A stretch of 23,636 nt of DNA from Chara braunii (GCA_003427395.1 BFEA01000729.1:578024-601659), one strand, 5' to 3'. Positions 1 through 8,279 are shown, counted from the first letter of the stretch. Numbers and translations are program-made. The notes: generated from the letters alone by a model not told the origin.

Positions 1-18
1 AAAAAAAAAAAAAAAAAA
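1..18. repeat. poly-A run at window edge
   Basis: The window opens with 18 consecutive A. It may be the tail of a retroposed sequence lying to the left, or a simple homopolymer; the flank is outside the window. Confidence 0.9.
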
Positions 19-55
19 GGAGGCCGGAGCACGAACAACACTTTCTTGATATCCG

Positions 56-99
56 ACGGCGGGCGCGTTCAGATATTAATGCGCATCGACGCCCGCCGT
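56..99. repeat. GC-rich stem-loop, 10-bp perfect arms
   Basis: ACGGCGGGCG at 56-65 is the exact reverse complement of CGCCCGCCGT at 90-99, with a 24-nt loop. The surrounding 100-288 is GC-rich and has no convincing gene; the open frames here run into the ATT array and look accidental. Confidence 0.7.
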
Positions 100-288
100 G
101 TACCCGGCCCCGTGGGCGCGCTCTCTCGTTTAGTGGCGCACTGTGAACAATTCGGTACGTGCGCCACTCTCACAACACCCCTCCCTCGATCACCTTCATC
201 CGTCGGCCCGAATAAAAACTTTGGGCCGATTCCAGCACGCAGAGGAACACGACCTCCCCATCACGGGCCCACCGCGCTTAAGGGGTAG

Positions 289-293
289 GATTA

Positions 294-369
<76 letters not shown>

Positions 370-389
370 CGTCATTATTATTATTATTA
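289..389. repeat. (ATT)n microsatellite
   Basis: About 100 bp of ATT triplets with two interruptions near 370. It produces a poly-Ile frame that should not be taken as protein. The following 390-597 is unique sequence in which I see no gene or RNA signature. Confidence 0.97.
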
Positions 390-597
390 GTAAAAATCAG
401 ACTCGCTTTCATTCACTTTTCTCATGCATGCAAACATGTGTGCAGCGAAAATGACGACAAGCGCCCACTCAGATCTCAGAGATATGGTAACCGATAACAC
501 AGTCCAGGATCAAGTTCACTCCAATGGCTATTGCGACTCAGCGCCCACATAACTCTCCTTGTTCGCATACACAGGATCACCCTGGCCCGCACACTGT

Positions 598-668
598 TTT
601 TATTATTATTATTATATATATTTTTTGTTATTATTATTATTAATATTATTATTATTATTGGTATTATT
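598..668. repeat. imperfect (TAT/ATT)n microsatellite
   Basis: Degenerate ATT triplets with a short ATATATAT interruption around 614-622. It is a second, older-looking member of the ATT cluster in the left 4.2 kb. Confidence 0.85.
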
Positions 669-718
669 ATTGCTTGCAGACTTTGATTTCAGCAATGAAT
701 AATATTCTGCACGATCGA

Positions 719-868
719 GGGAAATGAAAGAAGGAAGCAGAGGAACCAAAGGAGGAGGAGAAGGGAAGAAGGAGAGGAAGAAGTAGAAGAAGAAGGAAGA
801 GGGAGAAGATGTAGGAGGGGGAAGAAGGGAAGAAGGAGAAGGGGGAAATAAGAGTGGAGGGGAGAGCA
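719..868. repeat. purine-rich GAA/GGA tract
   Basis: About 150 bp consisting almost only of A and G on the plus strand (GGAGGAG, GAAGAAG and similar). The minus-strand Ser/Pro/Phe-rich frames across it are compositional artefacts. A similar purine tract precedes the CAGACA-rich segment at 1,619-1,715. Confidence 0.85.
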
Positions 869-871
869 AAT

Positions 872-879
872 ACTCACTT
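872..879 (-). promoter_or_regulatory. candidate minus-strand 5' splice site
   Basis: Plus-strand ACTCACTT reads AAGTGAGT on the minus strand, a good GU donor. Upstream on the minus strand the sequence is GCGTGGCC, resembling the GGCCACCA that precedes the donors at 1,294 and 8,272. No bounding exon can be defined, so this is a motif-level call. Confidence 0.3.
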
Positions 880-1082
880 GGCCACGCGTCCACTGGTGTT
901 ATTGCGAGGTCAGGCTAAGATACAGTCCGACTTGTTAAAGTACGAGCTTGTGCCTGTCGTCGCCCCCATTGCCATGAGCTTGATATGCTGCACATCGTGA
1001 CGGATCGTGTGGAATGGGGGCGGGGGGCACATCTAACTACGTGGAACGACTAACGATGGCAACGAAGGAGCAGGAGGGGAAG

Positions 1083-1290
1083 AAGGACGAAGACGAAGGG
1101 AGAAAGACAAAACACAGTCAAACACAGACAAGACGAACAGATAGAGGCATAACAGACAGGCAAACAGTCAGATATGGACAGACAGACGAAACACAGACAG
1201 TCAGACAAGGCAAAAACACAAACAGGAACAGACAGGCACATACAGACAGCGGCAAACCAACGCAGAGAGAAAGAGGTAGGGAGAGAGAGA
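1083..1290. repeat. CAGACA-like degenerate microsatellite tract
   Basis: Irregular reiteration of ACAG, CAGACA and CAAACA words on the plus strand, first mixed with purines and grading into a GAGA run at 1,264-1,290. It is the first of four such tracts; the others start near 1,715, 2,113 and 2,625. The Cys/Leu/Val-rich minus frames and Gln/Thr/Arg-rich plus frames follow from the simple repeat. Confidence 0.75.
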
Positions 1291-1293
1291 AAA

Positions 1294-1301
1294 ACTTACC
1301 T
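1294..1301 (-). promoter_or_regulatory. consensus minus-strand 5' splice site
   Basis: ACTTACCT is the reverse complement of AGGTAAGT, a perfect U1-complementary donor. It is preceded on the minus strand by GTGGCCACC. The site at 8,272 has almost the same exon end (GGCCACCA), so the two may be pieces of one dispersed family carrying an exon boundary. Confidence 0.35.
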
Positions 1302-1384
1302 GGTGGCCACGGGCCGTTGCGACCCTAAAAGCAACGCTACCCGACATGACGGTACCTGACCATAAGAATAGTCATGGTTACTGT

Positions 1385-1425
1385 TATTATGTATTAATTA
1401 TTTATTATTATTATTATTTTTATTG
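1385..1425. repeat. imperfect TTATTATT microsatellite
   Basis: A short, interrupted ATT tract. The following 1,426-1,618 is unique sequence without a recognisable feature. Confidence 0.8.
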
Positions 1426-1618
1426 GCGAGGAGTGATTGTTGTAATCATCAATCTTGAACGAGGAATGCGTGGTAAGGGTGAGGCGTCACCTTATACTCT
1501 GCACTTTGTATACACCGTCCGTAGCTCCTACTGAATGAATGGTCTGGAGAAGTGTATGGGTTGCGGTGGTCTCGGTGGGTTGTCACTAGGTGCTGTGTGA
1601 AGTTCATTAACCTTTACC

Positions 1619-1714
1619 GTTTAGAAGAAAAGAGGGGGCAAGGAGAGGAAGAGGAAGGAAAAGAGAAAGAGGGAAAGATTGGGGGAGAGGAAGAAGGAGG
1701 AAAGCTAAGAGGGA
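1619..1714. repeat. purine-rich tract
   Basis: An A/G-only stretch resembling 719-868. It leads directly into the second CAGACA-like tract, so purine tract plus CAGACA tract seems to be a composite repeat arrangement seen at about 1,060 and here. Confidence 0.75.
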
Positions 1715-2060
1715 CATACAAACAAACAGCGACAAACAACAAACAGACAAACATGCAGAGGAACAGACAAACAAACAGGCAGGCGTACACAGACATCCAG
1801 ACAACAAATGAACAGGGTCTGGTACAGACAAGAGTAGACATGAACAGGCGGGCAGACGCAAGTGGAGGCAGACGCAGTCGCTCCAGCGGTGCCTCCCCAT
1901 GGATCACGCAGCGAATGAGTGATGGTTGGACGCTGCCTCTGGGTCTGTACTTTTGTTCATTGCTGGTCAATCTTTTTCTATCGGGCCCCTGAGTATACAC
2001 GGTCCCACCTGGTACACGCAAATTGGACTAAGTGAGATCGGGACTGGGTACCGCAGACGC
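1715..2060. repeat. diverged direct repeat, copy 1
   Basis: A CAGACA-like tract is followed by non-simple sequence that recurs about 360 bp downstream. Shared landmarks are GCAGTCGCTC (1,874 and 2,236), ATGGTT..CGCTGCCTCT, and CACGGTCCCAC followed by TGGACTAA. The offset between matching landmarks is 359-362 bp. The open frame over it is low-complexity and not supported as a gene. Confidence 0.65.
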
Positions 2061-2112
2061 AACGTTGCAGACCAGTCACAGACACGCATGACGGACTAGC
2101 AGTGACGGACAC

Positions 2113-2420
2113 ATGCAGGGAATAGGCTCACAAACATATCAAGCAGGCAAAACAGAAATAGTCAGTCAGTCAAACCCACATGCAGAAGGACAGACAAGCA
2201 AACAAGAGGGCATACACACGCAAGAAGAGACAAATGCAGTCGCTCAGGCAGTGCTTCTGCATGGTTTCCGCGGGAATGAAATAATGGTTCGGCGCTGCCT
2301 CTTGATTGATACTTTGTATCTCGTTGATCTGCCTCATTCCATCGGTCCGCGATACACACGGTCCCACATGATGCTTCCAGACTGGACTAAAGCGAGATTG
2401 AGACTTGGTATTGCTGACTC
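2113..2420. repeat. diverged direct repeat, copy 2
   Basis: Second copy of the segment at 1,715-2,060, with the same order of landmarks and many substitutions and small indels. The simple CAGACA part is shorter here. I see no coding signal conserved between the copies. Confidence 0.65.
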
Positions 2421-2535
2421 AGTAAGGGTAGACTTATCACTACCTACTTGCCTCTAGTCTGCTGAGAACAATGGTTGAGGGGCCGCTCCCGGACCTTTTA
2501 GAAGTCTGTGGACTGGGCCCTTCGACGCGGAGGCA

Positions 2536-2565
2536 GCTACAGTCTTGACTTTTTCGGACTGTAGC
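2536..2565. repeat. stem-loop with 9-bp perfect arms
   Basis: GCTACAGTC (2,536-2,544) pairs with GACTGTAGC (2,557-2,565) across a 12-nt T-rich loop. It is not followed by a T run, so a terminator call is not supported. Confidence 0.6.
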
Positions 2566-2599
2566 AGATTGTGACTGTGACCGTTCATAAATCTTAGTT

Positions 2600-2850
2600 A
2601 CCGACTTAACCCTTACACGACATAGACAAACTCATACAGATAGTAACAGACAGAAGTACAGTCAGAATACACGGTCAGACACACGGGGAGACAGACAGAG
2701 AAAACAGGAACGGACAGATATAGGAGACGGGTACACGCAGACTGACGCAAGTAACTAGACACGGATGAACAAGCGGACAGACAGACGCTGGCAAGCAAAC
2801 AGACAGACAAACACGAAAAGACAAACGCTCACGCAGAGAGACGGGGGTAG
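2600..2850. repeat. fourth CAGACA-like tract
   Basis: Reiterated ACAGAC/CAAACA words. The tract ends in GAGATAGAG followed by ACTTACCT at 2,859-2,866, the same arrangement as at the end of the first tract (GAGAGA then ACTTACCT at 1,294). Tracts 1 and 4 therefore share their right edge, while tracts 2 and 3 share a different one. Confidence 0.7.
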
Positions 2851-2858
2851 AGATAGAG

Positions 2859-2866
2859 ACTTACCT
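2859..2866 (-). promoter_or_regulatory. consensus minus-strand 5' splice site
   Basis: ACTTACCT is AGGTAAGT on the minus strand. It could be a genuine donor or a conserved word of the surrounding repeat. The next 330 bases (2,870-3,200) contain no other feature I can name. Confidence 0.3.
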
Positions 2867-3198
2867 GACAGTAGCCTACCAAGGTCGACATCTTCATGTA
2901 TTTTGGTTCTGCTGCTAATGTCAACTGTATGCATTGTTAATTTGTAGGTTGCTAGTAAGCCGCGTGATCGTAATATGGGCGCTGAGTGCCGAGTAGGAGT
3001 GAGAACTTTGGAATATGTACATCGATGGTGGCAAGAGTATGATCTCGTTGATAGTTGAATGCGGTATTCTAAGTCCTCCATTGATAAAATGGCAGTGCGT
3101 TACTGCTTTCAGGACAATGCCAAACTTCCTAGTTGTCAATAAGATTGCAATCTGCAAATATGTCGTTCTTCCATTTTCCTTACGTAACCATTGGTATT

Positions 3199-3200
<2 letters not shown>

Positions 3201-3249
<49 letters not shown>

Positions 3250-3252
3250 TTA

Positions 3253-3301
<49 letters not shown>

Positions 3302-3378
3302 GAAATTTATTCCTATTATTATTATTATTACTATTATTATTATTATTACTATTATTATTATCATTACTATTATTATTT
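3201..3378. repeat. (ATT)n microsatellite, interrupted
   Basis: About 175 bp of ATT/TAT triplets with AATTTAATT and CGAAATTTATTCC interruptions and several ACT/ATC variants towards 3,370. It ends in TATTTCAG, which resembles a splice acceptor but could arise from the T-rich repeat itself. Confidence 0.95.
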
Positions 3379-4060
3379 CAGGGATTTGTGGCCTCCAACA
3401 AGTCTCGTGCCGCAAGAAGAGAAAGCAGGCCTGAATGTCCGCAAGGGACCCTTACCCCTGCATTTTTCCGATATGAGGGTCAGACAGTTGTTGCAAGCGA
3501 ATTTGGTTAAGTACAGTCTGTGCTCAGCCTTGGGTTCTTTCAAGAAGAGCAACTGCAGCAGGTAGTTGAGCCCGGGACGCGGGCTGTTGTGCCCTGGACG
3601 CACACATAGCATAAGGCCCGCATAGTAAGGAGGGGCCGCAGGTCACTGAGGACGCAACATTGTAACCACATCTATGCATGGGCACTGAGCGGTGTGAGAC
3701 GCAGCTGGACAATGAGATGCCAGCAGACTATGGCCAGGTATGCCAAGCCGTGAGCGCGCACCCACGCGGCTTGTAAGCTGATGCACAGGGCAGCAAGCGT
3801 GCGCCCTCAGGGGTTTAATCACACACACATGGCCCTTGAGACACGCATGCGGGACAGCGAGCGGGTTGCTAAAAAAATAGGGCTGTGTGGCGAAAGAAAA
3901 GGGATGCATGAGGACTAAAACGAAGGGGAATGTCAGGGAAGAAAGGAGTAGGAAAAGTGAAAGGCGGAAGGTCTTGTCAAGTGGTACATCAATAAGAACG
4001 TATTTCCTTTTATTTGATCACTTGCTCATTGATAAATGGAATGGGAGAGTGTTGCTAATG
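3379..4060. other. unassigned sequence
   Basis: About 680 bp of mixed-composition DNA. It contains a small hairpin (AGCCCG with CGGGCT near 3,570) and several short open frames on both strands, none over 90 residues and none with a recognisable motif. No tRNA, promoter or repeat-family similarity was seen. Confidence 0.6.
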
Positions 4061-4062
4061 TG

Positions 4063-4063
4063 C

Positions 4064-4157
<94 letters not shown>

Positions 4158-4213
4158 CATCACTATTCCTATTATTATTACTACCGCTATTGTTATTATT
4201 TTTTTATTACTCA
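4063..4213. repeat. (ATT)n microsatellite
   Basis: About 150 bp of ATT triplets decaying rightwards into ATC/ACT variants and T-rich DNA up to about 4,260. The Leu-rich and Ile-rich frames across it are artefacts. Confidence 0.97.
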
Positions 4214-4357
4214 TCACATTTATTATTATTTCATTTATTATTTTGAAATTATTTGTCGAATTGTTGGTTTTTCTTTTTCGATTATTATTTGGGAACCATC
4301 AATTGCCTAAACATGGGTAAGAGATGAGGAAAGTATGAGGTATAGGAGGGAAAGACG

Positions 4358-4374
4358 TCGCCAGTGTGTGGCGA
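4358..4374. repeat. hairpin with GTGTG loop, first of the series
   Basis: TCGCCA and TGGCGA pair around GTGTG. The flanks (ATGCCTATCTCCTCCATCCTT to the right) match the flanks of the larger foldback at 4,524-4,620, where the corresponding words are CACCTACCTCCTTCATCCTT. The two are diverged copies about 190 bp apart. Confidence 0.6.
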
Positions 4375-4523
4375 TGCCTATCTCCTCCATCCTTCTCCAC
4401 TCTCCTTTGATCTAAACCTCTCATATCCCTTTTTCTTTAGTATCGATCCTAGATCATGATCATTGCTATGCATCATCTTAAGTGATCCTTGATTGAGTGA
4501 TATCAAGAGAAGTGGGGAAGATC

Positions 4524-4620
4524 AGATTTAAGGAGAAGTGGTGTACTGGAGAGGAGAGAGGCATCGTCACCGTGTGGCGGCACCTACCTCCTTCATCCTT
4601 CTCCGATTCTCCCTTAATCT
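4524..4620. repeat. 97-bp imperfect foldback
   Basis: The left arm from AGATTTAAGGAGAA (4,524) pairs imperfectly with the right arm ending TCTCCCTTAATCT (4,620). The top of the structure is AGGCATCGTCACC-GTGTG-GCGGCACCT. Several mismatches are transitions that would still form G-U pairs in RNA. Length and shape are compatible with a small-RNA precursor or a tiny foldback (MITE-like) element; neither can be decided from sequence alone. Confidence 0.55.
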
Positions 4621-4682
4621 AATCCCCTCACTTCCTTAGTTTTCACAACTTTCTGGATTGATATGACTGCATTGAAGTAAAA

Positions 4683-4810
4683 GTCTACTCTGTGGAAAAG
4701 GAGTGATCAAATCGATCAGACAGTCAATTGCATAGACTGAACATATAACAGGGCGATTGCGGAAACTCTGCCGGAGTTCAGGAGGAACTCTGGAGGCAGG
4801 GAACCATAAG
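4683..4810 (+). other. conserved exon-like block 1, left copy
   Basis: Starts with GTCTACTCTGTG and contains GATTGCGG..CTCTGCCGGAG and CTCTGGAGGCAGGGAAC, all shared with 18,976-19,117. In the plus frame starting at 4,757 the peptide is similar to the right copy (LR-K/E-LCRS-S/P-G-G/E-TLEAGN). Of nine base differences in the 16 codons compared, six fall at third positions, which hints at past coding constraint; the complementary minus frame has the same third positions and could equally be the constrained one. An in-frame TAG at 4,733 closes the left copy upstream, so it is not an intact gene here. It ends AAG at a GT. Confidence 0.4.
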
Positions 4811-4910
4811 GTACACATGTTTCATTCTGTTCCCGTATACTCATACAAGTCACAACCTTCTACTGAATTGTCTGTATGGGTGTGTGGGATACAGTTTGAA
4901 CTTTCTTCAG
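4811..4910 (+). other. probable 100-bp intron, left copy
   Basis: GTACAC follows the conserved block, and the next conserved word is CTTTCTTCAG followed by GACT at 4,911. In the right copy the matching positions are GTAGGC and CTTTTTCAG followed by GACT, 109 bp long. Sequence between the sites is not conserved, while both edges are, as expected for an intron. After the acceptor both copies reach an in-frame stop within four codons (GAC TAA here). Confidence 0.4.
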
Positions 4911-5338
4911 GACTAAAGTGTATCGAAATGAAAAAGGGTATACGATTGAAGTAAGAATCTTGTCTGATGAAAGAAAGGAACCCAGAAAGAACCAAAAAGG
5001 AATCTAGTCTGCTTGGTTCTGAAACATAAGGTCGTGTGATGGAGACTCCCGAGGGGTCGTCACACTGCTTGCATGAGCTAACTAAGGTGGATGATGTGGT
5101 ACTCACCGTGTGGAGTTACCCTGCCATTCATCTGACTAAAGTAACAATTTGATGGAACGTCTGTTTAACTCCAACGTTGATTAAGGAAAATTGTCGTGCG
5201 GTTTCCTTATTACCTTACATGCTACGAAGATAATCCTGCACTCCCGTGTGGTATATATTTTCGACGACTAATAAAAACAAATGTAGTAGGAGTCTCCCGT
5301 GGGGCTCTCCTATCGATGGTCTGACCAGACTTGGAAAA

Positions 5339-5357
5339 GTACTCACTGTGTGAGTAC
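5339..5357. repeat. perfect hairpin of the chain
   Basis: GTACTCAC (5,339-5,346), loop TGT, GTGAGTAC (5,350-5,357). Just before it GTCTG-AC-CAGAC forms another small perfect hairpin, and after it ACTCCTA (5,362-5,368) pairs with TAGGAGT (5,397-5,403). Confidence 0.7.
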
Positions 5358-5841
5358 ATGAACTCCTAAGTCTGGGACGGTCTCTCCGACTTTCCGTAGG
5401 AGTCGGCATACCTTTTTCTCATTTACGATGCATAGTCCAAATAGATGAACGGTCAGGACGACTCAACGAAGAGTTGTTTTGATTGATTCCCTACGCATCA
5501 AACTGGTAGTAGGATGACTCCCGGGAGGGTTATCCTAATACTTGTTTGATTTGGAGGTCAACTAACGGGGGGAAGGAATGAGGTGATTGTGTTTGGGCAG
5601 TAGAGGGACACTCCCGGGTGAGTAATCCTTCTACTTGTTTGAGTGTGACTGATGGATGATATGAATAAATGCTAACGATCTATCTATTTAACATTAAGCC
5701 AGAATATGAGAGGCTCCCGTGGGGTCATCCCATTATTTCCTTGGCTTCACCTTAACAAGTTAGGTAAAGATACTCCAACAAAAGAAAGACTTGGTGTTTG
5801 TCTGAGTCCGTTGACATAATCTTAGCTCGTTTGACTGTGAG

Positions 5842-5883
5842 AAAGTAGTAGGGTGACTTCCGTGGGGTCATCCTATTAACTTT
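5842..5883. repeat. long hairpin of the chain
   Basis: AAAGT..TAGGGTGAC on the left pairs with GTCATCCTA..ACTTT on the right, around CTTCCGTGGG. It is one of the clearest members carrying the common loop. Confidence 0.65.
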
Positions 5884-5991
5884 TGAGGATAGGCGAGGTT
5901 TTAATCAAGGAATAATAGGAGGCTTCCGTGAAGACCACCTATTGCTAACTTGAATTTCATATTGATACCTGGATCTGGAATGTGTTTTTGA

Positions 5992-6036
5992 AACAAGTGT
6001 TGAGGTGCTTCGATAAGACCTTCTCAACTACTTGTT
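5992..6036. repeat. long hairpin of the chain, variant loop
   Basis: AACAAGT..TTGAGGT pairs with ACCTTCTCAA..ACTTGTT. The stem is long, but the loop (GCTTCGATAAG) has lost the usual CTCCCGTGGGG, so the stem here is better preserved than the loop. Confidence 0.65.
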
Positions 6037-6449
6037 GTAACTAATAAAGGGATACTCTCGTGTGAGTTATCCGGTCGCTTGCACTAGATTGCTTGAACTG
6101 CTTGATTGCATGAGGACTGCATGGACATTGAAGGGTGGTTGAGTGCTCCCGTGGGGCTACTCGACTACTCCTTTGACTAACCGTTTTGTCTGGAATTGAT
6201 AAAGTCGTGGAAGATTCCTGGGTAAATCAGCCTACTACTTGCGTATGTTCGAACAAGAAGAAAAGAAAGGAAAAAAGGAGTGCTTCAGCGGGAGTGACTC
6301 CAGGTGTCACGAAAGAAGCCGAATAAAAGGGCAAGTACTGGGGGGAAAAAGAATTAGAAAAGACGAAGCTCCGTGTAGCAATAGTTCATTGATAAACTCC
6401 TAAGGGAGAAACCGCTACTGGCATGAGTTGATCTCAGCTAGATTGCTGC

Positions 6450-6674
6450 ATAAGCACCAAAGTGTGTGCTTATCCACGGGAAAAAGAAATACAAGGACTG
6501 AGAGTAGGGGAAATGTGAGTTTCCCTAAGACAACTTAGGACATAGGCAAAAGACCTCTTGAACAAAAGGAGGAAGAGTGACATACGACGTAGGATAGGTA
6601 GAAGCTAAGGGGTTAGACTTTGGGATGTTGATCCCAAAGCTCATAGACCAGATCTAAGGGTTTGACCCTTAGAT
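6450..6674. repeat. three perfect short hairpins, no shared loop
   Basis: ATAAGCAC/GTGCTTAT at 6,450-6,473; CTTTGGGAT-GTTG-ATCCCAAAG at 6,618-6,639; ATCTAAGGGT/ACCCTTAGAT at 6,652-6,674. They continue the chain to the right but lack its loop sequence. The DNA between 6,302 and 6,449 shows only weak pairing (GCTCCGTGTAGC near 6,367). Confidence 0.65.
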
Positions 6675-6804
6675 ATCTACATGTGGGAAATCGAGTGGGG
6701 GTGTTGAATCTTTGTTGACCTGTGTGTGTGCAGGTCCATGTTTTGATCTACTGCAATTGAAGGAGAAGTCCTACAAGGAGGACTCAAATTTTCTATTATC
6801 TCTC

Positions 6805-6877
6805 GATAACAGGTCGGTCGTTGCCGATTGAACTTTTCCCCCTTGACTTGATACCCACATCTAAAGTCAAACCCTGT
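6805..6877. repeat. conserved block 2, left copy
   Basis: GATAACAGGTCGGT..GATACCCACA..ACCCTGT matches 21,605-21,674 (GATAGCAGGTCGGT..GATACCCACA..ACCCTGT) with a few small gaps. No frame is obviously maintained. Confidence 0.6.
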
Positions 6878-7024
6878 GGTCAGTAAAACTGTTACTTGTG
6901 CTCATTGCCTAAATAGTCTCGGTCACTCTCAAGGGTCCTTTGAAGAAATGTGAGGGGGTTGGGCTTACGCCGCAGGAAAGATAGAGTTGCCATACATCGT
7001 GTGGGAAGTGAGGGACAATGTCTG

Positions 7025-7096
7025 AGGTGTGGATTGATGGTTGACACCATTAGTGCATGGCATGTGAAATGTCCTTGGATGTTTTGTGCAGGTCTG
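7025..7096. repeat. conserved block 3, left copy
   Basis: GGTTGACACCATT..GGCATGTGAA..TTTTGTGCAGGTCTG aligns with GGTTGACTACATT..GGATGTGAA..TGTGTGTGCAGGTATG ending at 21,893. The TGTGCAG before GT looks like a splice acceptor; a third TGTGTGTGCAGGT is at about 6,722. The 6,892-7,206 minus-strand frame over this region has no recognisable domain. Confidence 0.5.
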
Positions 7097-7411
7097 TTTT
7101 GTTCGTGGTTTTGGAATTGAACTAGACCTGATCTGTTGACGAGTCTTGGACACGCAACACTTGTGAAAGTGAGAAGGGTTCCCAGCAATAATACCTCTAT
7201 ATTCATTATCAGTCTTATATAACTTTTATGCTATCTGATGTTCAGTCATATGTTAAGTAGAATAGAATGCCCTTGGTAGTGACAAGGTTTGTTTGATACT
7301 TTGACCATAGTGGTCAGAAGGAGTATGTTTTGGGAGCAGAAGCGGAAATAGACAACCATCTCAAAATTCGACCTGAATATCTAACGAGTCAGTTTTAGGT
7401 GTTTTACCGCA

Positions 7412-7610
7412 CGTACCCCGTGTTACGCTACAACGATCGAGAAAATGCCCTCAGCCGACCTACCTCTACAAAGGCATGTAAAAACCTTCGCATGTCGGCC
7501 GGTAGCTCACCAGGGATACGCCTACCTAAGGGTGGTGACAACCCCTTGGGTAGAGGTAAGTTGTACCTCACGACGTCCCGACCTATCGCAGGGTGTCGTG
7601 AAAGGTATAG
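7412..7610. repeat. conserved block 4, left copy
   Basis: About 199 bp aligning nearly without gaps to 22,815-23,011: both start at CGTACCCC, share CTAGGGATACGCC-like and GGTGACAAC words, GAGGTAAGTTGTACCTC, and end at AGGTATAG. The GAG/GTAAGT at 7,556 is a strong plus-strand 5' splice site, and TTCTTTTCAG at 7,640-7,649 is a fitting acceptor, giving a possible 94-bp intron. The word ACAAC (7,538) pairs with GTTGT (7,560), a hairpin kept in both copies. Confidence 0.65.
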
Positions 7611-7649
7611 CACGCGCGCACGGTTGGAGTGGTGACTGGTTCTTTTCAG

Positions 7650-8155
7650 ACAAAAACATCCTGCTTGACACGACCGTGTGGTTCAGCGCTCCCCATCAGG
7701 ACGTGGGACCGCCGCGCACGACAACGTGGATAAAAAGGGAAGAAAATGGGTATAGCCGAGGAGGAAACCCATAGTGTACTCGACTCTTAACAGAATCAAG
7801 CACAAGAAGAGGGCAAATAGAGGATTAGGCACAGGGGGATTCAAATCTGCAGTCAGATTAAATAAAGGGTTAGTGAAATAGGGACTAGAAAAGAAAAGTC
7901 ACGCGCGAAAGAATCGAGAAGGAGAAGAAGAGAGAAAGAATGGGAAGGAAATGACAAAGCTCGGTCGTTTCTCTATGGATTTGGACAAGAAAATATGCTA
8001 AGTTGAGGTTTTTGGCTATTATAAGTACGATGGCGTTGTCGAATTTAGCAGTAAGGCGCTAGTTCTTGTGATACAAGTGCTAGGAGTTGCGCGAAGAGGT
8101 AAAATTATGTGACGTTCTAAAAGTTGAACGTATCTTCCGACTTTTTAGCGAGAGA
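7650..8155. other. unassigned sequence
   Basis: A-rich, partly purine-rich DNA (7,895-7,950) with no gene or repeat match that I can see. It follows the possible acceptor at 7,649, but no open frame continues from it. Confidence 0.5.
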
Positions 8156-8179
8156 TTTTTTTTTTTTTTTTTTTTTTTT
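8156..8179. repeat. poly-T run (24)
   Basis: A homopolymer of 24 T on the plus strand, equivalent to a poly-A tail on the minus strand. No retroposon body could be recognised on either side. Confidence 0.9.
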
Positions 8180-8201
8180 ACTTTACATGAATGGCAAAGA
8201 G

Positions 8202-8279
8202 ACTTACCCGTTGGAAGGTGCACTGCACAGTAGAGCGATGGAGGTGGCGTTAGGCCAGTGGCGGGTTGGAGACTTACCT
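8202..8279 (-). promoter_or_regulatory. two minus-strand 5' splice sites
   Basis: ACTTACCC at 8,202-8,209 and ACTTACCT at 8,272-8,279 are GGGTAAGT and AGGTAAGT on the minus strand. The second is preceded on that strand by GGCCACCA, as at 1,301. A third, ACTTACCT at 8,628-8,635, lies 350 bp away. Three strong donors on one strand within 430 bp could mark a minus-strand transcript, but I cannot delimit exons. Confidence 0.35.

Larger units (their letters stand above)
5034..6301. repeat. chain of hairpins with a common loop
   Basis: Imperfect inverted repeats recur every 30-170 bp, most with a loop like CTCCCGTGGGG or ACCGTGTGG. Positions: 5,034-5,065; 5,098-5,120; 5,225-5,263; 5,287-5,312; 5,339-5,357; 5,508-5,542; 5,599-5,635; 5,696-5,747; 5,842-5,883; 5,914-5,943; 5,992-6,036; 6,049-6,072; 6,131-6,174; 6,277-6,301. 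Stem sequences differ between members (GTGTGA/TCACAC, TAGGAG/CTCCTA, AACAAGT/ACTTGTT, AAGCCA/TGGCTT) but each is complementary to itself. The linkers are unrelated. No open frame of note exists here. This is not CRISPR: neither unit length nor spacing is regular. Confidence 0.7.
4683..7610. repeat. large composite element, left copy
   Basis: This span shares four blocks, in the same order and orientation, with 18,976-23,011: 4,683-4,810, 6,805-6,877, about 7,025-7,096, and 7,412-7,610. Between blocks 1 and 2 it holds the hairpin chain at 5,034-6,301, while the other copy holds a 65-bp satellite there. The arrangement suggests two old members of one repeat family, possibly long terminal repeats of a decayed element, or a segmental duplication. 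No protein motif of a transposon was found, and no target-site duplication could be defined because the true ends are uncertain. Confidence 0.6.

Noticed and set aside
1552-2021. 146-residue plus and 135-residue minus frames
   Set aside because: Both cover purine and CAGACA simple repeats, and the reading frame is not kept in the duplicate at 2,113-2,420.
5034-6301. CRISPR-like array
   Set aside because: Repeat words are degenerate, stems change between members, spacing is irregular (about 30-170 bp), and the context is eukaryotic with introns and microsatellites.
7428-7613. Minus-strand peptide shared with the right copy (IP-x-EL..FL-x-A..EV..RAF)
   Set aside because: About half the residues match, but base differences split roughly 3:10:8 over codon positions 1:2:3 in that stretch. 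There is no coding bias, so DNA homology of block 4 explains it.
8156-8179. Processed pseudogene with a poly-A tail on the minus strand
   Set aside because: Apart from the T24 run there is no recognisable coding sequence or duplicated flank next to it.
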